Assembly: GCA_963457665.1 (NCBI GenBank)
Contig: OY735207.1
Coordinates: forward strand, 51,105,015-51,169,014
Direction: 5' to 3'
Length of the DNA: 64,000 nucleotides
DNA from: Thysanoteuthis rhombus
Lineage: Eukaryota; Mollusca; Cephalopoda; Oegopsida; Thysanoteuthidae
The notes below the pieces were generated by a model. That model searched no databases. It was given only the letters and a program-made list of their open reading frames with translations, and was not told where the DNA came from. Within the stretch, counting starts at the first letter, position 1. Each line of letters opens with the position of its first letter. This document shows, piece by piece, positions 21,826 to 33,782 of this stretch. The position numbers and the translations under genes are program-made.

Positions 21826-21975
21826 CTGGTTAGTCACTCAATAGAAACAATCACATGACCGCTAGTTTTATTAGCACTACCTGTATGCATGACACTGATA
21901 ACCAGCCAAGCAGAATCACTAAAAAACTGAATATACCTATGTTGACAGATTTGGTTGATGGTTTTTAATAATTGT
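21826..21975 (+). repeat. Repeat R, internally deleted copy
   Basis: Left end AGGTCTGGTTAGTCACTCAA and right end ACCTATGTTGACAGATTTGG are both present, but the central 270 bp are missing and the flanking blocks are joined near GTTTTATTAGCACTACCTGT. Both termini retained with the middle lost is the pattern of an internal-deletion derivative. Confidence 0.8.
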
Positions 21976-22489
21976 AGCATATACAATGACTGTATTATTT
22001 GGCCTTGTGGTTTTGTATATATTTGACTTCAAAACCTTCCCCTAGGTCCATTAAGCATGCATATCAAATTTGATTGGGCTAATCAGACTTTTAGTATCTT
22101 GTAGAAATAGATAGAAATCAGATCTTTTTTATTGGGGTGAGAGCAAATACAGACCCATATGGAGAAACCATATGTGAATTTTTCACGCATATATATCCTA
22201 CTTGGGACCTATTGGAACCATTTAAGGCAATGGGTAATGTCAAAAGTTCACCAAAGGAGTGGTTCAGCTAAAATTTCACCATTGTAAAATGATATAATTG
22301 ATCTCGGCACAAGTTGTAAGGTTGATTATTTTGTTGGGCAAAGCACAATTTAAGAAATGTTTTTTCTTTTCAAATCTTTAAAAACTAAATAATTCCAAGG
22401 TAATCACAAATTACTCCTAAAAATAAAAAATCGTAATATCCATTTTTCTAATTAAATATACACACCCTACTTAAAATTCTAGATTCACT

Positions 22490-23395
22490 CCTGGTCGCCC
22501 TGATATGTTTTGAAACCGAAAGCACATATCATAGGTTTGTTAAATGCATCTATTTAGTTAATGACAAATTAACCTCAAAAACAAAAAGTTGAACAACCGT
22601 AGCCATCAAAGATGGTGGATGGGTCAATCTTTTTTGCATATTTGCATGTGTTTGTGTATTGGTTTTTGTTTGTTTCTTTGTTCCAGCACTCCTGGTTACA
22701 CTTTGAAAATTGACATCAGTGCTTCACTAGACCACTTCTAAAAAATCCTTACTTTATTTTTGGAAAAAAGAGTTTTTCCTCTTTCTTTTTAGCTTTACTC
22801 CAACGGGTATAATTTATTGATAATATCTAGATTCTGAGGAATCTAGATGTTTCTAGATGATTTTTAAAACTCTATTCTGTGGAAAATGCCACTGGTGTCA
22901 TAGATAGAATTTAATCTGACGATATTTACTCTTTGGTGGGATTTTTTCTTACATGACTTCAAATTTTGACCCTACAGTTGTTAAATTATTATTTTATTTT
23001 TATAATTATATTTATTGTTATTATATTAATTTGTCTAATTGAACTCATGTAGAAAAAATAAAATTGAACCCTCCCCACCATCGGTCAAAATCCTGGATTG
23101 GCCCCCCTGGGTTGCCCTGAAATGTGAGTGTCGAAACAGATAGCACATGTCAGAGGTCTGTTCAATACATCCATTGAAACATAAATTAACCGTAAAAACC
23201 ATAAAATTATTACATCCATTTATCTAATTAAATGCATGTAGGAAATGACAGAGGTGAAAAAAAAATAATCGGACCACATCTCCCCTGCTCAAAAATCCTG
23301 GATTTGTCTCTGGCTGCCCTGGAATGTAAGTGTCAAAACAGAGAGCACATGTCAGAGGTCTGTTCAATACATCTATTTCTGATTATATCGAATGT
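22490..23395 (+). repeat. locally triplicated block around AGCACATGTCAGAGG
   Basis: A block of about 90 bp (GCCCTGAAATGTGAGTGTC, AAACAGATAGCACATGTCAG, AGGTCTGTTCAATACATC) occurs three times in direct orientation, anchored at 22521 (diverged), 23142 and 23344. It is followed each time by a TAAATTAACC-like or similar stretch and preceded by a TCCTGGATT- or TCACTCCTGG-like phrase. The last two copies are closest to each other, so the 202-bp duplication is the younger. Confidence 0.65.
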
Positions 23396-23899
23396 TATCA
23401 CGTTTCTTCGTGTGTCAGAGAGGAAAATCAATAACAAAGAAAAAGCATTGAGTGTGAATCAGCAGACCTACTTTCTTGATGGTACAAATAATGCTCTCAT
23501 GGCAGGAAGTTGTTACTGCATGCTATATACTAAGCAAAGAGAAAAATGATCACAGGTAAAAATCATTATATCACTAGTTTACCTGTGCTATCGAAAATCA
23601 CCACACCTTTGAAATATATGGATGCAGATTACATTTTATATACACGGATAATGGAGATCTGTATTGTAGTGAGCTTCGAGAATAGCATTCTGTTGACCAC
23701 AAACGGATTTTTCACTTTTTTTTGCTCTCGTTTCTATCACATTTTATATCTTTACTATTCTCTAAATTTGGCAATTTTTTTTTCATGAGCATGAACTTCT
23801 ATTTTTACTACCTCATCATGGGGTAACCAGTTTAATGATAGTATAGTTGAAATGCATCCCTAAGCAAGATAGACAACCAAGTAAATGAATAATACAGGT

Positions 23900-24355
23900 C
23901 TTATTGGTTAATCAATAGATACCTTTTTGTAACCAAAATATTTTTGCAGCATGCCATGTTGCGGGTAATCAATTCAGGAATTAGAAAAAGGGGGTGTTCA
24001 ATGAATAATTTACTTCTCTCACTGAAGATTTAATAAAAGGCGAGAAAAGTCTGAATTTCCCCAAAAACAAGCGTAAATACAGTTTGACCCAAACAAATGA
24101 ACCAATTTAGCAAAAACTTACATTGTAAATTGACCCACCCCTTCTAAAAACCTATTTTGGAAGGACTTTGAAAAAAAAGGAGTTTTTTTCTAGACATAAT
24201 AAAGTGTAGATGTTTTAATTTCCAGCCATCTATCTGTATTGGTTGTACTTAGTACACATGATACATGGATAGCAAGCCATGCAGACCCATTTAAAAACCA
24301 AAGAAACCTATGAGGACAGTTTTGATGACAATTTTGGTTGACGATTTCTTAAGCA
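23900..24355 (+). repeat. Repeat R, full copy
   Basis: Left end AGGTCTTATTGGTTAATCAA followed by TAGATACC, then GCATGCCATGTTGCGGGTAA, GGGGGTGTTCAATGAATAAT, TTTTTTTCTAGACATAATAA, CAGCCATCTATCTGTATTGG, and right end GACAATTTTGGTTGACGATT. The middle carries a short duplicated ACAGTTTTGATGACAATTTT. Confidence 0.8.
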
Positions 24356-24884
24356 TATGGCATATTATTGTACTTAGAATAGGAGGTGTGGCTATTAAAA
24401 AATGGGACTGGGTTTGAGTAAGTCAAACCAAAGTGCACATACGAGAACCATATGATATACATTCTCCAACCAGATATATGGCAAGCATAAACAACACAGG
24501 AAAGTTTTAATCTGCCCAAGGTTTCAGTTCACTGATATGCATCACTTGAAGTAGACGTGTCTCTCTGACATGTGATAGAAATGGCCAGTTTTAAACTTGA
24601 GCAACATATCAATCTTTTGGGGGCCACTCAAGCACACGTGCACAAGACATGCATTCTTCCCCATTAACTTCAGTGAACATATGAAAAAAAAAATTTACCC
24701 CAACATCACTTCCACTTTTCAAAAGAGTCTGCGAAGTCCTCTATCGGGATCGCCCAAAGGTTGTAGAACTGAATGGCTGAAACACTGTGGTCACTATAAC
24801 AGCAACAAAAAGATAAAAATCAGTAGACGAAACAAGTTTTGGAAAAATCAGCTGATATGGCTAAAATCAGTTTATTACTTTGAT

Positions 24885-25080
24885 ACTGGTCTAGTTTACA
24901 GTCATTGGTGGCCTATCAGTGAGCAGCATGGAGAATGGAATCAGCAAGCTGACTTAAAAGCCACCCTCCTCCATTTATCTCTTCTCTTCTTAGCTATGGG
25001 TAATTAACAGGACAGACTGGACTCTCTAGCCCTTGTTGGCAATCAGTCTAAGAGATGGACAACAGATTCCAAACTAGAGG
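24885..25080 (+). mobile_element. SINE-A copy
   Basis: TTGGTGGCCTATCAGTGAGC in the A-box position, then CTCTTCTCTTCTTAGCTATG, GGTAATTAACAGGACAGACT, CTCTAGCCCTTGTTGGCAAT and CAGTCTAAGAGATGG. The last phrases recur at 57.74-57.80 kb. Coding readings across it (24597-25007) have no protein motif. Confidence 0.6.
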
Positions 25081-25747
25081 GTAAGTCCCCCTTAAGGCAA
25101 GCAATGTGTTATGGGGAGCTTAACATGCAGAACGCTCTAGTTATCTACTGCATGCCGGTTTGTCTCCAGGCGTCCTGATTATGTTTTGCCACTCAACCCA
25201 AGCCATCAGGGATTTGGAAGAGCGAGGCTTACAACATGCTCTATTCTCTCTCACCATAATCCATCATGACTCCTGACCCTGAAGTGCACCTCAACTGCTG
25301 CACCACTCAGAAGTGAAGCCATGAACATCTTCAACTGAGTGACTGACTGAGTGTCTACGCTCTTTGTAAGCTAGCGATCGTGATGGAATTGTTTTCATAA
25401 TAACCTATTTCTTTGCCTCTCTGACACCTGAAGCTTAAAAGAATGAATTCCACAAGAAAACCTAGCAAAGTTATCTGTTCACACTAATCAGTTCTCTTTA
25501 TTGAAAAACCGAATGAAACTGATAGATTTGAAAAGACGCAAAAAGGGCAGACAAAATAATTGCAAAGAGCAGTGAAAAAAAAGAGCAGAGATAAGATGGA
25601 AAAAATTCAATTCCACCACAAATATAATTTCTAAGAGTTCTTCATCATTTTGTGATATTAATGCTGTCAAAAGAATCCTTTGCCATGTTCAGACAAAGAA
25701 GAAAGATTACCAATGCACACAGAATTTGTGTAGATGTTATGGGTCAT
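25081..25747. other. unassigned sequence
   Basis: Slightly more GC-rich to about 25380, then AT-rich. No recurring family, RNA or coding sequence recognised. Confidence 0.35.
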
Positions 25748-26172
25748 AAGAAACCGTCAATCAAAACTGTCAACAAAGTTTTCTGCAGTTTTTAAGTGAT
25801 TCTGGCTGGATATGTATGTGTAGCGCATACGAGCTGCGCCAATGGAACTAGAGAGCCGAAAATTTCAATATCCACCCCTTACCATGTCTTCTGTTTTTTG
25901 AGAATCCTCCCACCACCAAAAAAGTCTTCAGGGTAGGGTTCAATTTACCAAGTAATTTTATGCAAGATCGGTCACTGAGTTTGTGTCTGGCAGCTTTCCA
26001 GCTTTTTTTGAGAAAATTTAGACTTTTTAATGATCCGGCAGAAGGTGAAAAAAGTAACTCATTCGTTGATCATGACTTCATCCAATTTTTTAATTGGTGA
26101 TACCCAACACAGCATGCTGTCAAAAGATGTTGGTCATGTGACAGTTTCTATTGAGTGACCAACCAGACCCAC
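25748..26172 (-). repeat. Repeat R, full copy, reversed
   Basis: In plus-strand reading starts AAACCGTCAATCAAAACTGT and ends GTGACCAACCAGACCCAC. Intermediate landmarks: GCGCCAATGGAACTAGAGAG, TTGATCATGACTTCATCC, ACCCAACACAGCATGCTGTC. A 17-base A/G run (26178-26192 and beyond) follows just outside. Confidence 0.85.
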
Positions 26173-26846
26173 TATTTGATGAAAAAAAAAAAAAAAAGAA
26201 AAGAAATAAAAGCCTTGTAGGATGAAGCTAATTGGAAAGAAACAAACAGAATTTGGGATGACAGACTTAGAGATGCAATATAAAAGACAATTTTTAAAAT
26301 TGTTTTTTTTTCGTACTAGGGCACTACCCGTTCTGAAAGTGATTGTTTGGAAGGGACTAAACTTTATGGTGTGTGGAGCAATCTGCAATAATTGCTATGT
26401 AAGATAATTTTCCGTCTGTTGAACAAAACTATTGTTTGAAAGCCTTTCGGCTACTTTTCCTTAATGTTGCCAATTTAGATATCTTATACCTAAATTCAGA
26501 TAATTCCTAAAAGTTAAGTCAAGGGATATAATTGATAGAAACTACTGGGGAAGATGTATAATCGTAAATTTTTAATTTGATTGCTTGAGAATCACTGAAT
26601 CAAAAAATTCCATACTCAACACTGCACTGCCTTGTGTGCTGACCAATATAAGTGGTGAATGTCAGATCTGTACAATGGTCAGTTGTTGAGTAATCTCGGT
26701 GTATACACACACCAACACTCAGACAGAGATTTCTTCAACTGTAGTGAGCTGACCTTCATTTAGTTTTCTTTTAAATGATTAAATGATTGTGTTCTTGTCT
26801 GCTTACTTAGATTATATATACTGACTTAGATTTTACTTATATTCAT

Positions 26847-27255
26847 TAAAAACCATCAACCAAAACTGTCAACATAGGTTTCTTCAGTTTTCATTTTGGT
26901 CTATCTGGTTGACAATGTATGTGTATATTAAACGCACAGACTGGACCAACCAATGGAGCTAAGAGGCTGAAAATTTCAAATTCATTCCTACAAAAAAACT
27001 TTTTTTTTTGATTCTTGAAAATTCCACCCAATGTGGGTTTTTAGTGGGGGGGGGGGGTCATTTTGCAGTGCAAGTTTATCCTAAATTGATCACTTGGTTT
27101 GTATCTGCTAGTTTTTAAAGATGTTTTTTGTGATTGCTGCCCAGCAAAACGCAAGAGAATTCATTTCCAATTTTGTAATTGATCACCTCCAACACAGCAT
27201 GCTGCCAAAAGATGTTAGTCACATGAAGGTTTCCATCAAGTGATTAACCATATTT
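26847..27255 (-). repeat. Repeat R, full copy, reversed
   Basis: Starts AAAACCATCAACCAAAACTG and TCAACATAGG, ends AGGTTTCCATCAAGTGATTA. The GAATTCATTTCCAATTTTGT and CACAGCATGCTGCCAAAAG landmarks are intact. A LINE 3' tail begins about 10 bases beyond the end, so R and the LINE abut. Confidence 0.85.
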
Positions 27256-27264
27256 GTTCATTAT

Positions 27265-27266
27265 TT

Positions 27267-27297
<31 letters not shown>

Positions 27298-27545
27298 ATT
27301 AGTCAGTCAGTCAGTCAGTTTTTTAAAGTTTGATGTTGGACCCAGGCCTTCTCCAAGACTTGCCAGTTTCTTTCACACCCAAGTGTCACAGGACCAAAAC
27401 ATTCTGAATTTGTCCAAATCATCACACCATTTTTTTTTTGCCCACCACAATTTCACTTATGAGTCATGATGTCCAGTTGTTGTCTGAGATTCTTGCAACA
27501 CAGCCTGCCAATTGCCAATTAAGTTTTCTAAAGGCTTCTAGGATA
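27265..27545 (-). pseudogene. LINE 3' end, reversed (RTE-like family)
   Basis: Minus strand reads, in decayed form, DDLDKFRMFWSCDTWV where intact relatives have DKFRKxWLRDxYD, preceded by a diverged GHVARMTDN-like block (CAAGAATCTCAGACAACAAC). The 3' untranslated part carries a (GACT)n run, then a (GAT)n run of about nine units at 27265-27297. It contains at least one stop and one frameshift. It is the only one of these LINE ends on the minus strand. Confidence 0.7.
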
Positions 27546-27869
27546 CCTATGACACCTGTTTGCTTCCTAACATATTGTTCCGTTTTCTGATCTTTCAATA
27601 TGATACTTACCATGTTCTTTGTTCCTGTGCACGTTGCATGGATCTTAGTTTGAGAGTGAATCTCTTCTAGGTTTTAAAATGTTTCGTACATACAAGCTGG
27701 AAAGTGCCACATTGGGCGGATTTCAGCTAGTAGATATATAAGAGAGGAAGAAAGTTCTGAATGAAATTGTATCTTATCAGTTGCGTACCATAGAAAAACA
27801 CCAATTAAGCAGAGTCAAGAATAACAATCCAAGATGAAACCAATTTGACTGTATCTGTCAAATCTCAGA

Positions 27870-28275
27870 CAAATCAGTCACCCAAACTGTCTACATGGGT
27901 TTCTTCAGTTTGAAAGTTGGTCTGGCTGGTTGGCAATGTATGTATGCATGTGTTATAGCTATAGGACACACCGATTTCGACATTTACTTCTTATTATATC
28001 TACAAAAAACTTTCTTTTTTTTTTTGAATAAGTTTTTAGGAGGGGGTTCAATTTGCAATCCAACTTAATCCTAAATTGGTCCCTTACTTTGTATCCAGCA
28101 GCATTAACACTTGTTTTTTGAAAATTCAGACTTTTTTTAGTGATCACTTCCCAAAAAAAGATGAGACAAGTAATTTACTCATTGCTCATCCTCTTTTTCC
28201 ACAATTTTTCCATTGATCTTCCTCAACACATGCTGCCAAAAGACGAGAAGGTTTCTACTGAGTGACTAACTAGAC
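27870..28275 (-). repeat. Repeat R, full copy, reversed
   Basis: Starts near ATCAGTCACCCAAACTGTCT, ends GGTTTCTACTGAGTGACTAA. Landmarks TTGGTCTGGCTGGTTGGCAA, TAGGAGGGGGTTCAATTTGC and CAACACATGCTGCCAAAAG are present. Third consecutive reversed R copy within 2.5 kb. Confidence 0.8.
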
Positions 28276-31195
28276 CTTTACTTCTATTTTTTTCCCTACC
28301 TAATTGGGCCACAGGAGTTTCAAATGTGAAACCATATCAAATATGAGAAACAAAAATATTATTCTATGCATTTACAGTCAATACTCTGAACAGTAAATTA
28401 CAGTAGAAGTAACAAGCCAGTTGCTGTTGTGGTATGGAGAAAAAGTGATGGGTTGGAGATGTTCAGTAGCAACTAATAGAATACCCAGGAGGAACAGAGG
28501 CAAAAGAGAAAGAATTGAGGAAAACATGATATTTGGTTGTCACACACAAATGGTGTTTTTTTCAGAGATGAGCAAAATGAAAAAAATATTTCAGCGTTCA
28601 ATAGTTTATTACTGAACATTGACAGGTATGAAAAATATACTTGGTTAATATTTTTTTTCATCAGTTCGCTATGTTTGATAATCCATCCTTGTTATATAAG
28701 TTTCAGTCGAAGCATGATACAGAAAGAATAGAAAAATATACATTTGAAAAATATCGGAATAACCAAAATAATTGATAAAAATCTTTTTTTTTAAACATTG
28801 AGAAAGAAATTTTTTTTTCTCCAGATCAAAAGCTTAAATTATGATTAATCAAATAAAACTGAAAAATTGCCAAGAAGAAATATATTTTACTTAATTTCCC
28901 TGTTTTTTTGAATTCCAAAGTGAGAGCACCTTTCGGGCGATTCCTGGATATTTTTCTAAAAAAGGTAAACACAAAAGGTTTATCTGTAAGATATGTAGAA
29001 AGCAACAAAAGTGTAAAAATATAAAGATAAATCATCAAATTGCTTTTCTCTGAAATTTGGAATGGAAAATTTAAAAAAAAATTGTCCTTTAATGAATAAG
29101 TATTAATGATTTCATTAAAATAAAAAGATAAGCTGATTTTTACGAGATTTTAAAATTTCTCAGGTGTCAATTTCACATGAATTTTCATCCATTTTGTTCA
29201 TACCTATGTCTTCTAACATCATCCCAATACAATTGAGGAATTTGTGTGTATGTCTGCATCAGGATTACTCAACGACTAGCCACTGTGCAAAATTGACAGT
29301 TACCATGTATATTAGTCAGCACACAAGACAGTGCAGTATCAAGTTTGAAGTTATTTGGAGCAGTGGTCCTCCAGAAATCTAATAAAAATACCCCTACAAC
29401 ACTGGTTTCATGTTGGCCATTAAATAAAAACATGCAGATGTCCTGCCTCTCTTGGCATCCCTGCAAGGCTATTTGGCATTGTAGTGTTTTTTGACACCCT
29501 TTTTATTAATTAATTTTTCTTAGGGAAATCAAAAACAAAAAGTTACCCTATCATCACAACCGCTTCGGTTTTATATATATATATATATACATATACATAC
29601 ACATATATATGTATGTATTATTTAGTTATTGTACTTACTTGCAATTACTACATGGAGAGAAAAAATTTAATTTTTTCTCGTTAAGGACTAATGGCCCTAA
29701 AAATTTACAATTTTGATCTGTTATCAATGTACATCTTGGGAATATTCTATGCAAATTTAGTAATCTTATGTTCACTAATCTTTCTTTTTTTTCTGCTGTT
29801 GTTGTTGTTGTTGTTGGTCAGGGCCGTTGGCACTTTTTTATTATCTCAATTATTTGCTTCCATTTCATTTTTTTGGTTTCATTTCATATTAGCTAACTTC
29901 TAAAGTCTAAAAGTTTCTTATCAGTCCAACATGATATGGTTGAGAAAATTGATATTCAACATATTAGAGACCAACTGACCAAGAAGTGTCTTATTGAGAT
30001 ATATGGACTCAATTACAAAGGCGTAAAACCAACACATTTGATAGTTTCAAAGAAGGCTTTCATGCCTTTGGCTGAGAAGCCAATATTTATATAGTGCAAA
30101 TGGTTTAGTGCAGTCTTAGGATTTAGGTTAATTTACAACGGAACAAACAGTGACTACAATAAAACTTGATATAAAAGAAAAATTCAAAAATAAAAAAAAT
30201 TGTTTATGAGTAAAATAGACAAGAACAAAAATAGATTGAACGACTGATGGCCAAGAATGAAGCTATTGAAGGGGCATGTACTTAGAATTGATAATACAAG
30301 CTAAAAACCCTGTTTATGGCCTGAGATTTCCAACTAGTTCCAGTGGAAGGCCTAAATGGAGCCTATAGTTCTAAAGAAAGATCAAAAATGGTTTACCTTG
30401 ATTCCGTAACTCTGGCTACAATGCACCATTTTGGTAACTCAGAGGTCATACACACATAAATGGAATCAGACTTTTAGTATTATTTAGATGGACAGTAACA
30501 TGGAAATCAGATCACTATTATTGGGAAAGTGCAAATGAAGACCTCACATTTTTTCTCAACTTTCAAGTACTAATATGCCAAAAACATGCTTTAAGGTCCC
30601 ATAAGAAACTTCAGAAAATTCGTTGGCTGTAGCTGTTCTTGGGTTCTGCGGACAGACTTTTGGGAAATTAAATAAATAATAAATATCTTAGATAAGAGTG
30701 AATGTAGGCAGATTAAATAATTAAATACAGATTTTTCAGAAATGCCAAGATTGAACATGATATATTACACAGTGAACTATTATCAACTAATTTTCATCTA
30801 CAATCTGTTACTTGAGTGAATTAATCAAAAATTGTCGACAGAGAGAACATCATCCATTTACATACAAAATACAAAGCCAACACAAGGAGGGAGGAGGCAT
30901 CAACTTATCAGTAGCAGTTTTGGTTATGCCTTACATAGAGTTCATTAGTAATAAGATTGTTATTTATATACAATGGTAAGAACACAGGAACAGTTGAATT
31001 GGAATGCTAAGCAGATATTTGGCCCTGGTTTTTGTCTACCATTTTTTATATGGAAAACTTCTTGAGATTTTGTTTTTCATACCACCATTTGATGGTATTA
31101 GGTACTGATACAGTTTGATGTATATATGATAAAAATTTCAATACTATCTTCACCAGTAATTGAAAAAAAACTAAGAATGTGTGCCAAATAGTGTA
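28276..31195. other. unassigned AT-rich stretch
   Basis: Nearly 3 kb without a repeat I can delimit. It contains a short AT microsatellite (29575-29622) and a (TTG)n run at about 29798-29818. A block at 30420-30560 (AATGGAATCAGACTTTTAGT, GAAATCAGATCACTATTATT) is shared weakly with 22.08-22.15 kb. The open frames carry no recognisable motif. Confidence 0.4.
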
Positions 31196-31216
31196 TGTAT
31201 GTATGTATATATATTA
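31196..31216. repeat. ATGT/TA microsatellite
   Basis: Short run of GTAT units ending in TATATAT, followed by an AC-rich stretch to about 31232. Confidence 0.8.
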
Positions 31217-31254
31217 CACACATACACACATAGAGGAATATCTTGAATTTCATA

Positions 31255-31450
31255 GTTTCAATTAGTTTGAATGTAGCACGATTGAAATATTGCTGTACAA
31301 ATTAATGTAACTAAATATAAGCTGAGAATGAAAGCACATTGATTCATAATAAGATTTTGAAAAGTGCGGAAAATTTTGGAACAAATCAAGCACATCAATC
31401 AAGCTATATATGTATTAGCTGAAACTAGTAGAAACTAATAATCCTTTGTA
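31255..31450 (+). repeat. repeat shared with 34.56-34.73 kb
   Basis: CTGTACAAATTAATGTAACT, AAATATAAGCTGAGAA, TAAGATTTTGAAAAGTGC, GGAACAAATCAAGCACATCA recur in the same order at 34.59-34.72 kb. The later sequence at 34.74-34.85 kb (GATGAATGCGTGTATCAATG, CCATTGACAACTGAAATGAT) in turn recurs inside the hAT-like element at 43.79-43.89 kb. All three are therefore parts of one larger family. Confidence 0.6.
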
Positions 31451-31896
31451 TTTGTCTTAATACAACCTGTCATTCCTAAATTGCCTTGCGTGTTCATCAG
31501 TGTCTTTGCTTCTGCCAAGATCAAATCTATTTCTGGTGGGATTGACTAAACCTCTCTAATTCTAATCAAAATGATTTCACACTAAGCTTATAAAGTGTTT
31601 CCTCATGATTTGCAGACTTCTAACAATTCTTCTGCACAACTATCTTGGACAACAGCTAAGACGTCCAGCTGATGGATGGAAAGGGGATGTTTGAAAATGC
31701 TCCCCATTAGCCACCCCCCCTGCAGTTGTACACCTAATGCATTTCTATTGACAAATCTCAAAGAGCCTACCCTCCCCGGTTCCCAAGGCTCAAACTACGC
31801 CTCAACTATCAGCCACAGCCTGCAGGCAACACCAATCCAACATGAAGACAAAAATCAAGCAACGTGAAGCCTTATGGGTGAAAGGAGTCATGATAA

Positions 31897-31898
<2 letters not shown>

Positions 31899-31932
<34 letters not shown>
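31899..31932. repeat. (TA)n microsatellite
   Basis: About 32 bp of TA dinucleotide followed by a GAGAGAGAGA run. The stretch 31933-32440 holds CT/GA-rich pieces (32378-32410 is a near-palindromic TCTCTC...GAGAGA) and no named element. Confidence 0.9.
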
Positions 31933-31933
<1 letters not shown>

Positions 31934-32440
31934 GAGAGAGAGAAAGAGTAAAAGATACTAGCTGGGATATCAGGCATTACCGGGAGTAGTTTTTACTTTA
32001 AAAATATAAAAACACAGGAAAGCAAATGATATTTCAGAGAGATTTTATAAAATTAAATTGGGGGCAGGGGGATGTTATGGTCATGTGTACCAATCATGCC
32101 AGGCCAGCACACACTGCCAGGCAGAGGGGTGCTAACTTGAGTTGTCTCCCTTTCATTTGTCTTATTAACAAAAATAGTAATTTTGAGTCTGAATTGACCT
32201 GACCCAAATTGACCAGTAAATATCTTGGAGCTCAGTGTTCACTACCCTAGATTAATCCTGGGGTCAAGATGACCTTCATGACAAATATGCAGCCCCTTAA
32301 GTGCTGCCATTTGGCCAGCTATAAAAACAGTGCTGATTAGGTGAGCAAACAAAGAAAACTTTGTTGCTTCCATAGTCTCTCTCTCTTTCTCTCTCTCTGA
32401 GAGGGAGAGAGAAAGATTAACATGGATCTGAGATCAGACC

Positions 32441-32575
32441 GAGGTAAAATATATCATAGAAGTGATTAAGCAACAAAATTGGAAATGGGTAGGACACATT
32501 GCAAGAAGGAAGGATAACAAGTGATACAAAAGTCTATACTTTCGTAGAAATGATGGAAAGTAAGTGCCCATTCTA
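32441..32575 (+). pseudogene. LINE polyprotein tail fragment, second sub-family
   Basis: Reads EVKYIIEVIKQQNWKWVGHI followed by ARRKDNK, then a stop. The WKWVGHIARRKDNRW motif is the one seen at the C-terminus of RTE-like and related LINE polyproteins, but the wording differs from the copies at 17.27 and 33.78 kb (WVGHIARRKD instead of WADYVARMKD or WxAGHVARMTD). It therefore belongs to another sub-family. Downstream sequence decays within 40 codons and no triplet tail is seen. Confidence 0.65.
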
Positions 32576-33782
32576 GTATCATAGTTACATTGTATATAGA
32601 ACACCCCTCCAGTAAAACCTTTTAAAAAAATATCCCTTTAAGAACCCACACATTTCTGGATGGTTCAAAGGTCTAATGAATCAAGAGCACCTAAAATTCA
32701 AAGGAAAAAAATGTTTCCGAGAAGAACCATTCTACAAACATAAACAAGGAAATTACCAGCAAATACATAGATGATTTGATTAATAGCAAGACAGGGTTAC
32801 CAAATAGTTGGAGACGTTTCTGCCCCCCCAAAACGCGAAAATGGTAAAATAACAAAATTGTTTATAAAATCAATTATTCCATAAATAATTATTATCACAA
32901 GTATTGTAAACCGTCATTATAATTATCATTTAGTAAACTACTATTCACATTCATATCTTTTCAGTGGCTTTTTTTTTACTGCAACTTTACGATGATGGCC
33001 TGAGTTGAAAAAAGCAACTGAAAAATTAAGATGAAGGTGAATAATAGCATAAATAAGACCATAAATTCTATCGTCTAAAAAAAAAACACGTTTAAAATGA
33101 ACCTAGATTTTTATCGGCTGAATTGGAAAAATCAGCCAGATGTTGCCAAAAAATGGCTTATTTGGCAACCCTGCGTTATCTTTCTGTCACCCATTCTAAT
33201 TTCTCCAGCTACTTACGCATTTCGACTGAACTCTTTCCTTTACTTTGCAACCCTTGCCACTTATTTACAAAGAAAATGTCTGTATTTAAGAATGAAACTT
33301 AGTTTCCCCTTCCCTCCTCTTTCTGTTGTTTAACGTAATTGGAACCGACCGACCGACCGACCGACTAGAAAGTGACTTATTTAGATGCATTCGAGAGCAT
33401 CTAAAAACATGATTGTTCATAAAACATTACAAACTGCAATGCACACCAAAATAAGAAAAATCTATCAAAAATACTACTGCAACAAAGTCAAAATTGCCAT
33501 AATTTAGATACAGCCAAACCCAAAATTTCATGGCCAAATGCTTTTTAAAAAGGCCAGATTTGTCAAATTTTGGCCTTAAAATCGCCAAAACAGTAAACCT
33601 GAGAAGGAGGTGAAGGAGAAGAATGTAACAATAAGGCATGAAAACGGGTGGATGCCATCATCATTTCAATGTTTATGGGTAGAAAAAGATTTTAACACGA
33701 TTGGGAAGGAAGGGCAGATGAAAAAGAAGTGTGACTAGAAACTAAGGTCTGGATACTTATGATAATAACACACCACATGTAT
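32576..33782. other. unassigned; short (GACC)n run and GGCAAC-type fragments
   Basis: A (GACC)4 run lies at 33347-33365. Around 33130-33175 and 33480-33600 are phrases such as TTATTTGGCAACCCTGCG and AAGGCCAGATTTGTCA, which resemble the ends of the palindromic element at 41.996-42.244 kb. They are arranged as possible partial inverted pieces, but I cannot pair them convincingly. Confidence 0.35.

Noticed and set aside
24597-25007. 136-codon open frame as a gene
   Set aside because: Its right half overlaps a SINE-A copy and no protein motif is visible.
27254-27469. Frame starting with a poly-histidine run
   Set aside because: The histidines are a (CAT)n triplet tail of a reversed LINE, not a protein feature.
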